Source: Pectobacterium carotovorum
GTDB lineage: Bacteria > Pseudomonadota > Gammaproteobacteria > Enterobacterales > Enterobacteriaceae
NCBI GenBank assembly: GCA_016415585.1
Contig: CP066552.1
Span: 868,001 to 932,000, forward strand
DNA length: 64,000 nt
Reading direction: 5' to 3'
Below the pieces are notes generated by a model. The model did no database searches, was not told where the DNA came from, and worked only from the letters and a program-made list of their open reading frames with translations. The translations under genes and the position numbers were made by a program. Positions within the stretch are counted from its first letter, which is position 1. Each line of letters opens with the position of its first letter. Below, piece after piece: positions 43,143-51,538 of this stretch.

Positions 43143-45437
43143 ATGAAACTACCACAATCGCGTCGTTATCTGGCGACGCTCATTGGCGTTAGCTGCGGGA
43201 TGACGTCGTTTCTGAGCGCTGCGCAGACCTCGCCTTCAACAGAACCTGCCCCTCAGGTGCAGAATCAGGCCGAAAGTAAAGCATCGGGCGATACGATGGT
43301 GGTGACGGCTGCTGAGCAAACCCGTCAGGCTCCCGGTGTGTCGGTGATTACGGCGGAAGATATCAGCAAGCGCCCACCTGCTAACGATCTGTCCGATCTG
43401 ATTCGCACCATGCCGGGCGTCAATCTGTCCGGTAACTCAACCAGCGGCCAGCGCGGTAACAATCGCCAGATCGATATCCGCGGCATGGGACCGGAAAACA
43501 CGCTGATTCTGGTGGATGGCAAGCCCGTGTCGAGCCGTACGGCGGTGCGTTACGGTTGGCGCGGCGAGCGCGATACCCGTGGTGACACCAACTGGGTGCC
43601 TGCTGATATGGTTGAGCGTATTGAAGTGCTGCGCGGTCCAGCAGCGGCGCGCTATGGTAACGGCGCGGCGGGCGGTGTGGTTAACATCATCACCAAGCAG
43701 CCGATGCAAGAATGGCACGGCACCTGGAACACCTTCCTGAACGCGCCGGAGCATAGCTCAGAAGGCGCAACCAAGCGTACCGATTTCAGCCTGATGGGCG
43801 GCCTGACCGACAGCCTGAGTTTCCGTCTGTACGGCAACCTGAATAAAACCGAGGCTGATGCACGCGATATTAACCAAGGGCATCAGTCCGCACGCGCGGG
43901 CAATCAGTCAGCTTCACTGCCTTCCGGACGCGAAGGGGTGCGTAATAAAGATATCAATGGCCTGTTGCGCTGGGATATGACCGAGCAGCAGTCACTGGAA
44001 TTCGAAGCGGGTTCCAGCCGTCAGGGCAATATCTATGCAGGCGATTCACAAAATACCAACACCAACCCGCTGGTCGTGAGTAATTACGGCAAGGAAACCA
44101 ACCGCATGTATCGCCAGAACTTTGCGGTCACGCATCGCGGCTACTGGGACAGCGGCGTCAGCTCTACGTCGTATCTGCAATACGAACGCACGCACAATAC
44201 CCGTATCCTTGAGGGACTGTCTGGCGGTTTAGAAGGGATTTTTGATACGACGAGTCCGAACCAATATGGCACGATAAAGCTGGATAATTTCACTGCACAT
44301 AACGAAGTGAATATTCCGCTGAATGTCTGGGTCGATCAGGTGCTCACATTCGGGGTTGAATGGAACGAGCAGAAGATGAAGGATCCGGTGTCGAACATGC
44401 AGACGACAACCGAAGCTGGCAGCGTGGGTTCGCTTAGCAGCAGCGGTCGTAGTGAAAAATCCGCTGCTCGTCTGGCTTCTGCCTTCGTGGAAGATAACGT
44501 CCAACTGACGGACAGTACCATGTTGACACCGGCGCTGCGTGTCGATCATCACAGCACGGCAGGCACCAACTGGAGCCCGTCGCTTAACCTGTCGCAGGAG
44601 CTGGGTGACGACTACACGCTGAAGTTAGGTATCGCCCGCGCTTATAAAGCGCCGAACCTGTACCAGACCAATGAGAATTACATTCTTTATAGCCGTGGAC
44701 AGGGCTGCTCTGGCGGCACGTCTTGCTATCTGATCGGCAATGAAGACCTCAAGGCGGAAACCAGCCTGAATAAAGAGATTGGTCTGGAGTTCCATCGTGA
44801 TGGGTTGATCGCGGGTATCACCTATTTCCATAACGATTACCGCAACAAAATTGAAGCTGGCAACAATGTCATCGGTAAAGCGGTGGGCGGAACCAATGCT
44901 CAATATGCTAATGCCAATATCTTCCAGTGGGGCAATGTACCGAAAGCCGTTATTCAGGGACTGGAAGGTAACCTGACCGTTCCCGTCACGGAAACCATCA
45001 ACTGGCGTAACAACCTGACCTGGATGCTGGAATCGAAAAATAAAACCACGGGTGATTATCTGTCGATTACGCCGGAGTTTACCCTGAATTCATCAGTAGA
45101 CTGGCAGGCGACGGAGAGCCTCTCCTTTCTGGCCGATGTGACCTGGTATGGTCGCCAGAAGCCGAAGAAATATAACTACAAAGGTGAGCGTGTAACGGGT
45201 AGCGCAACCAATGAGTTAAGCCCTTATGCGTTGTTCGGGTTAAGCAGTACCTATAAGTTTAACAAGAACCTGAGCGTGACCGGCGGTGTCGATAACCTGT
45301 TTGATAAACGCCTGTTCCGCGCGGGTAATGCGCAGGATGTGGTGAACAATAACGTGGTTACCATCGCGGGTGCGGGTGCGGCAACCTATAACGAACCGGG
45401 ACGGACTTTCTTTGTCAGCGTGAATACGTCGTTCTAA
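43143..45437 (+). CDS. TonB-dependent catecholate siderophore receptor, FepA/PirA/IroN type
   Basis: 764-residue outer-membrane receptor importing ferric catecholate siderophores with TonB energy. A signal peptide ending near QTS is followed by a TonB box-like DTMVVTAAEQ, a plug domain (QIDIRGMGPENTLILVDGKPVSSR, shown as QIDIRGMGPENTLILV) and a 22-strand barrel ending ...FFVSVNTSF with C-terminal Phe. Long stretches match E. coli FepA. No enterobactin synthesis or fepBDGC genes lie here, and an AraC-family regulator is divergent, as with Pseudomonas pirA/pfeA-like receptors; hence no gene symbol. ATG at 43143 follows AGGA. A terminator follows. Confidence 0.92.
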   Translation: MKLPQSRRYLATLIGVSCGMTSFLSAAQTSPSTEPAPQVQNQAESKASGDTMVVTAAEQTRQAPGVSVITAEDISKRPPANDLSDLIRTMPGVNLSGNSTSGQRGNNRQIDIRGMGPENTLILVDGKPVSSRTAVRYGWRGERDTRGDTNWVPADMVERIEVLRGPAAARYGNGAAGGVVNIITKQPMQEWHGTWNTFLNAPEHSSEGATKRTDFSLMGGLTDSLSFRLYGNLNKTEADARDINQGHQSARAGNQSASLPSGREGVRNKDINGLLRWDMTEQQSLEFEAGSSRQGNIYAGDSQNTNTNPLVVSNYGKETNRMYRQNFAVTHRGYWDSGVSSTSYLQYERTHNTRILEGLSGGLEGIFDTTSPNQYGTIKLDNFTAHNEVNIPLNVWVDQVLTFGVEWNEQKMKDPVSNMQTTTEAGSVGSLSSSGRSEKSAARLASAFVEDNVQLTDSTMLTPALRVDHHSTAGTNWSPSLNLSQELGDDYTLKLGIARAYKAPNLYQTNENYILYSRGQGCSGGTSCYLIGNEDLKAETSLNKEIGLEFHRDGLIAGITYFHNDYRNKIEAGNNVIGKAVGGTNAQYANANIFQWGNVPKAVIQGLEGNLTVPVTETINWRNNLTWMLESKNKTTGDYLSITPEFTLNSSVDWQATESLSFLADVTWYGRQKPKKYNYKGERVTGSATNELSPYALFGLSSTYKFNKNLSVTGGVDNLFDKRLFRAGNAQDVVNNNVVTIAGAGAATYNEPGRTFFVSVNTSF

Positions 45438-45465
45438 GTTCTCTACCCGTCATACTTAATCGCGA

Positions 45466-45495
45466 ACGCCACGGGAAATCCTGTGGCGTTTTTAT
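45466..45495 (+). terminator. Rho-independent terminator after receptor gene
   Basis: ACGCCAC-10-GTGGCGT stem followed by TTTTTATT, 29 bases past the stop. The upstream TACCCGTCATACTT at about 45443 looks like a leftover ERIC end. Confidence 0.85.
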
Positions 45496-45532
45496 TGCGG
45501 AATTCCGTCTATGCCGTTTCGTGTGGCTGCTA

Positions 45533-45844
45533 TCAGGGACAGAAAATGCCTTTTAAGGTGGCGACGATTTTCTCCACGTCCTGATTTTCGATGCGGTAGT
45601 ACAGCGTTTGTGACTCGCGCCGATAGCTAATCAACCCTTCTTCACGCATTTTTGCCAGATGCTGCGAGAGAGCGGACTGGCTGAGCGGGATGTGTTCAAG
45701 CAGCGCGCCAACCGACATTTCACCCCTCTCGATAAGTAAGCAAAGCACCAGTAGCCTGTTCTCGTTGCCAATTGCGCGCAGCATAGCCGCTGCTTTTGCT
45801 GCACCGTCCTGCATGAATCCCCGATCCGAATTGCTCAACACCAT
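45533..45844 (-). CDS. ArsR-family regulator, BigR/YgaV-like
   Basis: 103-residue winged-helix repressor of the ArsR/SmtB family, with recognition helix region PLSQSALSQHLAKMREEGLISYRRESQTLYYRI (shown in part). It lacks the classical CxC metal site. Two cysteines at 35 (LVLCLL) and 102 (IFCP) are spaced like the redox pair of the sulfide/persulfide sensors BigR and YgaV, so a reactive-sulfur role is possible. No target gene is adjacent: it is convergent with the receptor gene and divergent from acnB. ATG follows TAGGAA. Confidence 0.8.
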   Translation of the reverse strand: MVLSNSDRGFMQDGAAKAAAMLRAIGNENRLLVLCLLIERGEMSVGALLEHIPLSQSALSQHLAKMREEGLISYRRESQTLYYRIENQDVEKIVATLKGIFCP

Positions 45845-46323
45845 GTTCCTACCATCCTGCGTGACTGACTAATTTAGTGATACCTAATGTATTGAGTTTA
45901 TCATACCCTCGGCTTCGAGCGGGATGATATCCGTACCCGTCATATTCACTTTTCCCGACTCTATTGCGAACATTCTGATTATCGCTACGCCATCAAACGA
46001 TGATTAATTACGCTATGTTGTTAAAAACCTACCTATTATGTGGTTAACTCAGCATAGTTAGTGTGCGCCGTCAGGGACATGCTATTCTGCTGAGGTCGGC
46101 ATTTTTCAGTGATAGTGAAATTGGGCACATAGCATAGTTGAATAAAAATTAATGTTGCTATTATGTGAACGAATTAACAATCAATTCAAATCCTGATATG
46201 CTGGCGAGGCTGGACCGGACACTCTACTACCTTACATCCACACGCTGGCACCCAGGCATGGACACCACAAGCGGGAACAAGAGCGCCGGGCATAATGAAG
46301 ACAATGAGAGCGAGGAGAACGTC
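45845..46323. other. acnB upstream region
   Basis: About 480 bases without a confident gene. It is open in frame with acnB from about 46165, but the translated part does not match AcnB and is leader DNA. It contains a CRP-like site at 46114, a TACCCGTCAT fragment resembling an ERIC end near 45936, and the strong acnB ribosome binding site AGGAG at 46312-46316. Confidence 0.5.
46114..46129. promoter_or_regulatory. CRP-like site upstream of acnB
   Basis: AGTGAAATTGGGCACA matches TGTGA-N6-TCACA with one mismatch in each half, 195 bases before the acnB start. E. coli acnB is CRP-activated, so the position is sensible. Confidence 0.4.
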
Positions 46324-48921
46324 GTGCTAGAAGAATATCGTAAGCACGTAGCCGACCGGGCTGCGCAGGGGATTGTTCCTAAACCGTTAGATGCCACGCA
46401 GATGGCCGCGCTGGTTGAGTCACTCAAGAATCCCCCTGCGGGCGAAGAAGAAGTATTGCTTGACCTGCTGATTAACCGTGTCCCCCCCGGCGTTGATGAA
46501 GCCGCCTACGTGAAGGCCGGTTTTCTGGCTGCCGTCGCCAAAGGCGAAGCCACTTCCCCATTGGTCACCCAGGAAAAAGCCGTTGAGCTGCTGGGCACCA
46601 TGCAAGGGGGTTACAACATTCATCCGCTGATTGATGCGTTAGACAACGACAAGCTGGCACCGATTGCCGCCGAAGCGCTGTCCCATACGCTGCTGATGTT
46701 TGATAACTTCTACGATGTAGAAGAAAAGGCGAAAGCAGGCAATGCGCACGCCAAGAAAGTGATTCAATCCTGGGCTGATGCTGAGTGGTTCCTGTCCCGC
46801 CCGAAACTGGCGGAAAAAATTACTGTTACCGTCTTTAAAGTCACCGGTGAAACCAACACGGATGACCTGTCTCCGGCACCTGATGCCTGGTCACGCCCTG
46901 ACATCCCGCTGCACGCGCTGGCGATGCTGAAAAACGCCCGTGAAGGTATCGATCCCGATCAACCTGGCGCGGTAGGCCCGATCAAACAGATCGAAGAACT
47001 GAACAAGAAAGGCTTCCCGCTGGCTTACGTCGGTGACGTTGTCGGTACTGGTTCGTCGCGTAAATCTGCTACCAACTCCGTGCTGTGGTTCATGGGCGAA
47101 GATATTCCTTATGTCCCGAACAAACGCGGTGGTGGTGTCGTGCTGGGCGGCAAGATCGCCCCGATCTTCTTCAACACGATGGAAGATGCTGGTGCGCTGC
47201 CGATCGAAGTCGATGTGAACGATCTGAATATGGGCGATGTGATTGATATCTACCCATATGAAGGTGAAGTGCGCCGTCGTGACACCAATGACGTGTTGGC
47301 GACGTTCGCGTTGAAGACCGACGTCTTGCTGGATGAAGTCCGCGCCGGTGGCCGTATTCCGCTGATTATCGGCCGTGGACTGACCTCCAAGGCGCGCGAG
47401 TCACTGGGCTTACCGCACAGCGATGTGTTCCGTATTTCCAAAGCGGTTGAAGCCAGCAAAAAAGGCTTCTCGCTGGCGCAGAAAATGGTGGGACGTGCCT
47501 GTGGCGTTGCGGGTATTCGCCCTGACGAATACTGCGAACCGAAGATGACGTCCGTAGGTTCACAGGACACCACCGGGCCGATGACCCGTGATGAGCTGAA
47601 AGATCTGGCCTGTCTGGGCTTCTCCGCTGATTTGGTGATGCAGTCGTTCTGTCACACCGCGGCTTATCCTAAGCCGGTTGACGTGACCACGCACCACACG
47701 CTGCCTGATTTCATCATGAACCGTGGTGGCGTATCGCTGCGTCCGGGCGATGGGGTTATCCACTCCTGGCTGAACCGCATGCTGCTGCCAGATACCGTTG
47801 GTACAGGCGGTGACTCCCACACCCGTTTCCCTATCGGGATCTCTTTCCCTGCGGGCTCCGGTCTGGTGGCGTTTGCTGCCGCGACGGGCGTGATGCCGCT
47901 GGATATGCCGGAATCCGTTCTGGTGCGCTTCAAAGGCAAAATGCAGCCGGGCATTACCCTGCGCGATCTGGTTCACGCCATTCCGCTGTACGCCATCAAG
48001 CAAGGCCTGTTGACCGTTGAGAAGAAAGGTAAGAAGAACATCTTCTCTGGTCGTATTCTGGAAATCGAAGGTCTGCCGGATCTGAAAGTTGAGCAGGCGT
48101 TTGAACTGACCGACGCCTCGGCGGAACGTTCTGCGGCTGGTTGTACGATCAAGCTGGATAAAGCGCCGATCATCGAGTATCTGAACTCCAACATTGTGCT
48201 GTTGAAGTGGATGATCTCCGAAGGCTACGGCGATCGTCGTACGCTGGAGCGCCGTATTCAGGGCATGGAAAAATGGCTGGCCGATCCGCAACTGCTGGAA
48301 GCCGATGCCGATGCCGAGTACGCGGCGGTGATCGACATCGATCTGGCTGATATCAAAGAGCCAATCCTGTGTGCGCCGAACGATCCAGACGATGCGCGCT
48401 GGTTGTCTGACGTGCAGGGCGAGAAGATTGATGAAGTCTTCATCGGTTCCTGTATGACCAACATCGGTCACTTCCGTGCGGCAGGTAAACTGCTGGATAG
48501 CCACAAAGGCCAGCTGCCGACCCGCCTGTGGGTTGCGCCGCCGACCAAGATGGATGCAGCACAGCTGACCGAAGAAGGCTACTACAGCGTGTTTGGTAAG
48601 AGCGGGGCGCGTATCGAGATCCCAGGTTGCTCGCTGTGCATGGGTAACCAGGCGCGCGTAGCGGATGGTGCGACGGTCGTTTCTACTTCGACCCGTAACT
48701 TCCCGAACCGTTTGGGAACCGGTGCTAACGTGTATCTGGCGTCTGCCGAACTGGCTGCGGTGGCTTCGCTGCTGGGTCGCTTGCCGACCTCAGAAGAGTA
48801 CCAGACCTACATGTCTCAGGTGGATAAAACCGCGCAGGACACCTATCGCTATCTGAATTTTGACCAGTTAGGTCAATATACCGAGAAAGCCGATGGCGTG
48901 ATCTTCCAGACGACGGTCTAA
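46324..48921 (+). CDS. acnB: AcnB, aconitate hydratase B
   Basis: Bifunctional aconitase/2-methylisocitrate dehydratase of the TCA cycle with a [4Fe-4S] cluster. A GTG start at 46324 preceded by AGGAG at 7 bases gives [16 protein letters not shown] and 865 residues, exactly as in E. coli; a longer in-frame reading from 46165 adds 53 residues with no homology and is rejected. N-terminal HEAT-like domain, then the swivel domain, then [11 protein letters not shown] and the cluster cysteines in [11 protein letters not shown] and [14 protein letters not shown] terminator follows. Confidence 0.97.
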   Translation: MLEEYRKHVADRAAQGIVPKPLDATQMAALVESLKNPPAGEEEVLLDLLINRVPPGVDEAAYVKAGFLAAVAKGEATSPLVTQEKAVELLGTMQGGYNIHPLIDALDNDKLAPIAAEALSHTLLMFDNFYDVEEKAKAGNAHAKKVIQSWADAEWFLSRPKLAEKITVTVFKVTGETNTDDLSPAPDAWSRPDIPLHALAMLKNAREGIDPDQPGAVGPIKQIEELNKKGFPLAYVGDVVGTGSSRKSATNSVLWFMGEDIPYVPNKRGGGVVLGGKIAPIFFNTMEDAGALPIEVDVNDLNMGDVIDIYPYEGEVRRRDTNDVLATFALKTDVLLDEVRAGGRIPLIIGRGLTSKARESLGLPHSDVFRISKAVEASKKGFSLAQKMVGRACGVAGIRPDEYCEPKMTSVGSQDTTGPMTRDELKDLACLGFSADLVMQSFCHTAAYPKPVDVTTHHTLPDFIMNRGGVSLRPGDGVIHSWLNRMLLPDTVGTGGDSHTRFPIGISFPAGSGLVAFAAATGVMPLDMPESVLVRFKGKMQPGITLRDLVHAIPLYAIKQGLLTVEKKGKKNIFSGRILEIEGLPDLKVEQAFELTDASAERSAAGCTIKLDKAPIIEYLNSNIVLLKWMISEGYGDRRTLERRIQGMEKWLADPQLLEADADAEYAAVIDIDLADIKEPILCAPNDPDDARWLSDVQGEKIDEVFIGSCMTNIGHFRAAGKLLDSHKGQLPTRLWVAPPTKMDAAQLTEEGYYSVFGKSGARIEIPGCSLCMGNQARVADGATVVSTSTRNFPNRLGTGANVYLASAELAAVASLLGRLPTSEEYQTYMSQVDKTAQDTYRYLNFDQLGQYTEKADGVIFQTTV

Positions 48922-48948
48922 CTCGCTATAGTTCGCATCCCAACATTG

Positions 48949-48975
48949 AAGGAGGCCTTGTGCCTCCTTTTTTTA
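48949..48975 (+). terminator. Rho-independent terminator after acnB
   Basis: AAGGAGGC-CTTGT-GCCTCCTT stem followed by seven T, 27 bases past the stop. Confidence 0.93.
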
Positions 48976-49107
48976 TGCGCCATCTCTGCTGGAATTGGCA
49001 TACGGGATTGTGTGCATCTGCAACATGAAAGGTGAAGGTGCATCACGACGGTAGAGTGTAGAGGCGACTAGACTGAACAAAAGAAACATAACAGTGAGGA
49101 TGGCATC

Positions 49108-49467
49108 ATGGACTATGAATTTTTGCGGGATGTGACGGGCCAGGTCATCGTTCGTATGTCGATGGGACATGAAGCGATCGGGCACTGGTTCAATGAAGAA
49201 GTGAAAGGCCAACTGACGATATTGACTGACGTCGAAGACGCCGCGCGTTCCGTCGCGGGCAGCGAGCGGCAGTGGCGGCGCGTGGGTCATGAATACACGC
49301 TGTCGCTGGATGAAGAAGAAGTGATGGTGCAGGCAAATCAGCTGTCTTTCACCACGGATGAGCTGGAGGAAGGCATGAGTTATTACGACGAAGAGAGCCT
49401 GTCTTTATGCGGTCTGGATGATTTTCTGACGCTGGTGGAAAAGTATCGCGATTTCGTCCTGCATTGA
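49108..49467 (+). CDS. yacL: YacL, UPF0231 family protein
   Basis: Small conserved protein of unknown function, 119 residues, acidic. [32 protein letters not shown] and [16 protein letters not shown] (partial quotations of the conserved ends) match E. coli YacL, which also lies next to acnB. ATG follows GTGAGGA. A terminator lies 46 bases downstream. Confidence 0.93.
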   Translation: MDYEFLRDVTGQVIVRMSMGHEAIGHWFNEEVKGQLTILTDVEDAARSVAGSERQWRRVGHEYTLSLDEEEVMVQANQLSFTTDELEEGMSYYDEESLSLCGLDDFLTLVEKYRDFVLH

Positions 49468-49512
49468 TCGTTTCGGTCGCACGAGCGTTTTAGTAACACG
49501 ATAATTTTAGTA

Positions 49513-49541
49513 ACACCACCCGACGAGCGAGTGGTGTTTTT
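49513..49541 (+). terminator. Rho-independent terminator after yacL
   Basis: ACACCAC-11-GTGGTGT stem followed by TTTTTA. Confidence 0.8.
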
Positions 49542-49546
49542 ATCAA

Positions 49547-50155
49547 TCAGCCAAGATCGGCATAGCCAAAGCGCGTCTGCCAGTCATGATTGAACCGGTT
49601 AAGCGCATCTTCAACCGCAGGATCTTGCAGGAACAGCTCAGCAACAGCAGGGTTGATGGTAATCGCCCGACACCCAGCCAGCAGGCAGTCAAATACCTGA
49701 TGCGGTGTGCGAAAGCTGGCTGCTAGCACCTGAGTTTTCGGACAGAGCAGGTTAATCAGGGTTTGCAACTCTTTCACCAGCGCAATCCCGTCTCCACCTC
49801 TGCGCATCAATGCGGTTGACGTAAGGCGCAATGTAACTCGCTCCTGCCAGCGCGGCATAAAACCCTTGCCCAGCGCCGTAGATGGTGGTGCCGAGGGTGG
49901 GAATATCCAACGTTGTTAATTGCTTAATCGCACTTAAACCTGCATGGGTTACTGGTATTTTGACGACCAGAGAAGGAATGACGTCTCTGAGTTTCAACGC
50001 CTCTTCCACCATCACGTCAGGATCGCAAGCCATCACCTGAGCAAACCTGTCCTTCCGTGCCGATAATGGTCTGCATGTCCCGCAGCACGCTATAAATATC
50101 GGATTTTCCGCGTGCGACAATACTCGGATTGGTGGTCACGCTGATACGTTCGGCA
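49547..50155 (-). pseudogene. Broken fructose-6-phosphate aldolase (FSA/TalC-like) gene
   Basis: Reading the reverse strand recovers almost a whole FSA-type transaldolase-family protein, but in three frames. From about 50145 the frame reads [20 protein letters not shown], then one base is lost near 50055 before [21 protein letters not shown]. That frame runs to YVNRIDAQ near 49805, where a second shift leads to [20 protein letters not shown] and on to the end at 49547. The first 20-25 residues, normally MELYLDT-like, are missing. The lysine region VVKIPVT is intact. No function is expected. Confidence 0.85.
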
Positions 50156-50166
50156 AGTTTTAGGGC

Positions 50167-50328
50167 TTACTGACGAAATTTAGGCGTTTGGTACTTGCCA
50201 TGATTGAGAACGACGATCACCCGACCGTACTGGAAAAAGTGAAATTTATCTTTGAACCCCGCGCCAGCAGTTAGCAAGGGATAAAACGTGTGCTCCAATC
50301 GTTGAAGTATATTCTGAATATTAGATAG
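50167..50328 (-). pseudogene. C-terminal coding remnant, family not recognised
   Basis: A reverse-strand open stretch of about 53 codons ends at TAA (50167-50169) and reads ...HTFYPLLTAGAGFKDKF...FFQYGRVIVVLNHGKYQTP... It looks like the C-terminus of a real protein whose upstream part is cut off where the inverted-repeat element begins at 50330. I cannot assign the family. It could also be chance, but residue use looks protein-like. Confidence 0.45.
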
Positions 50329-50329
50329 T

Positions 50330-50420
50330 AGCGTTGTTGAAATACCAATCCGTATTCTTCTCTCCCAAATGAAACGGAAATAGTGTGGCTAATCCCTAAT
50401 CTGATGGATTCAACAACGCT
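50330..50420. mobile_element. 91-base element with 12-base terminal inverted repeats
   Basis: AGCGTTGTTGAA (50330-50341) and TTCAACAACGCT (50409-50420) are perfect inverted copies bounding 67 bases of non-coding DNA. The ends recall IS5-group termini (TTGTTGAAT), so it may be a MITE or a collapsed insertion sequence. No clear target duplication is visible. It sits at the edge of an AT-rich island. Confidence 0.55.
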
Positions 50421-50453
50421 GATAACTGATTCTCACTAAGAATATTTCCTTTT

Positions 50454-51491
50454 TTATTGACCCTTATTCCAGCGGTTAGCACGGCTGAAAGAGCCAAAAT
50501 CGTTAAATCGAACCCCCATATCTTTCATTACTTTATGCGCCACGGATGCTGATAGTTGCCTTATATAAAAGGGTTCATTCACGACGAGATGATGTATTGC
50601 GTGCGTGCTACCAAAATTAAAGCAGAAAAAATTAATGGGATAGAGCCACCAAGGATTAAGAACTTGTGTTTCCTGAATGACATTACCACTTTCATTATCA
50701 CCATGATAATGCAAACTTGAAGAGATAAAATGTAGACAAAATGACCAAAGCATATTAGGGCCAACAATGATTACCACTGAGATATTAATAAAATAAATCG
50801 TGTCCATCATGGTTTCAGACCAAATGATAGGGTTTCCTGTTAAGATAAAATAAGAATTTATGCCATGAAAAATTAAAAAAGAATACCATATTACTGAATA
50901 GATCACGGCAAGGGGGAAAAATGCTTTCACTGAAAATGAAAGTAGATTTTTTCTCTCTACGGCCGATCTGGCATTAAGCATCATAACAACAGCAGCGACA
51001 ACTAAATCACTGAGCATCAAAATCCGAAGGAGCCCCCATTTTCGTCCATTTCCCAAAAAGTTCTCTTCTACGTCATTTTCAGATCCTGATACCTGATGAT
51101 GCATTAAATGTACGTCACGCCGCATCCATGGGCTGGCTGTACTGGGGCGCATTAGCCAAACTACCGTCATCATTATGTTGTGCATAAATCGGTTTTTCCT
51201 AAAATATAAATTATGTATTAAGTCGTGCTCAATTTCATGAGCAACAGAAATACATAATGCATTGACTATTAAACAAATCCACCAAGAAATATAGCCATTA
51301 AAATAGAATAAAGAACTTAGCACCATAATGATTACGGTTGCTACTAATGAACTAAACCCTAATAGATCTTGATGGTTTAGGATTGGGTGTTTTTTTCGTA
51401 ACTCCTTTCCGTATTCAATAATGGTTTTTCTTATTTTATTAGCTTTTACACTATCGTTACTATCTGTAATACTTGATATCGATGCATTCAT
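50454..51491 (-). CDS. Membrane fatty acid desaturase family protein
   Basis: 345-residue membrane di-iron enzyme of the fatty acid desaturase/hydroxylase superfamily. Histidine boxes HEIEHD (85-90), HLMHH (128-132) and HAIHH (297-301), with an extra HYHGD (261-265), lie between hydrophobic segments near 47-85, 155-172, 190-212 and 232-256. It probably inserts a double bond or oxygen into an acyl chain, but the substrate and position are unknown. It lies 47 bases downstream of the acyl-CoA oxidase-like gene on the same strand and is equally AT-rich, so the two form an operon probably gained by transfer. Confidence 0.8.
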   Translation of the reverse strand: MNASISSITDSNDSVKANKIRKTIIEYGKELRKKHPILNHQDLLGFSSLVATVIIMVLSSLFYFNGYISWWICLIVNALCISVAHEIEHDLIHNLYFRKNRFMHNIMMTVVWLMRPSTASPWMRRDVHLMHHQVSGSENDVEENFLGNGRKWGLLRILMLSDLVVAAVVMMLNARSAVERKNLLSFSVKAFFPLAVIYSVIWYSFLIFHGINSYFILTGNPIIWSETMMDTIYFINISVVIIVGPNMLWSFCLHFISSSLHYHGDNESGNVIQETQVLNPWWLYPINFFCFNFGSTHAIHHLVVNEPFYIRQLSASVAHKVMKDMGVRFNDFGSFSRANRWNKGQ

Positions 51492-51538
51492 GATGTATTC
51501 TCCAGAAGTAAATTTGCAGATGAATTTAATACATTTAT

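Noticed and set aside
45443..45456. TACCCGTCATACTT fragment after the receptor gene (and a similar one near 45936)
   Set aside because: Looks like an ERIC end but no core or second end is present, so it was not called an element.
46165..46323. In-frame N-terminal extension of AcnB
   Set aside because: The GTG at 46324 has a strong AGGAG site and gives exactly the E. coli length and N-terminus.
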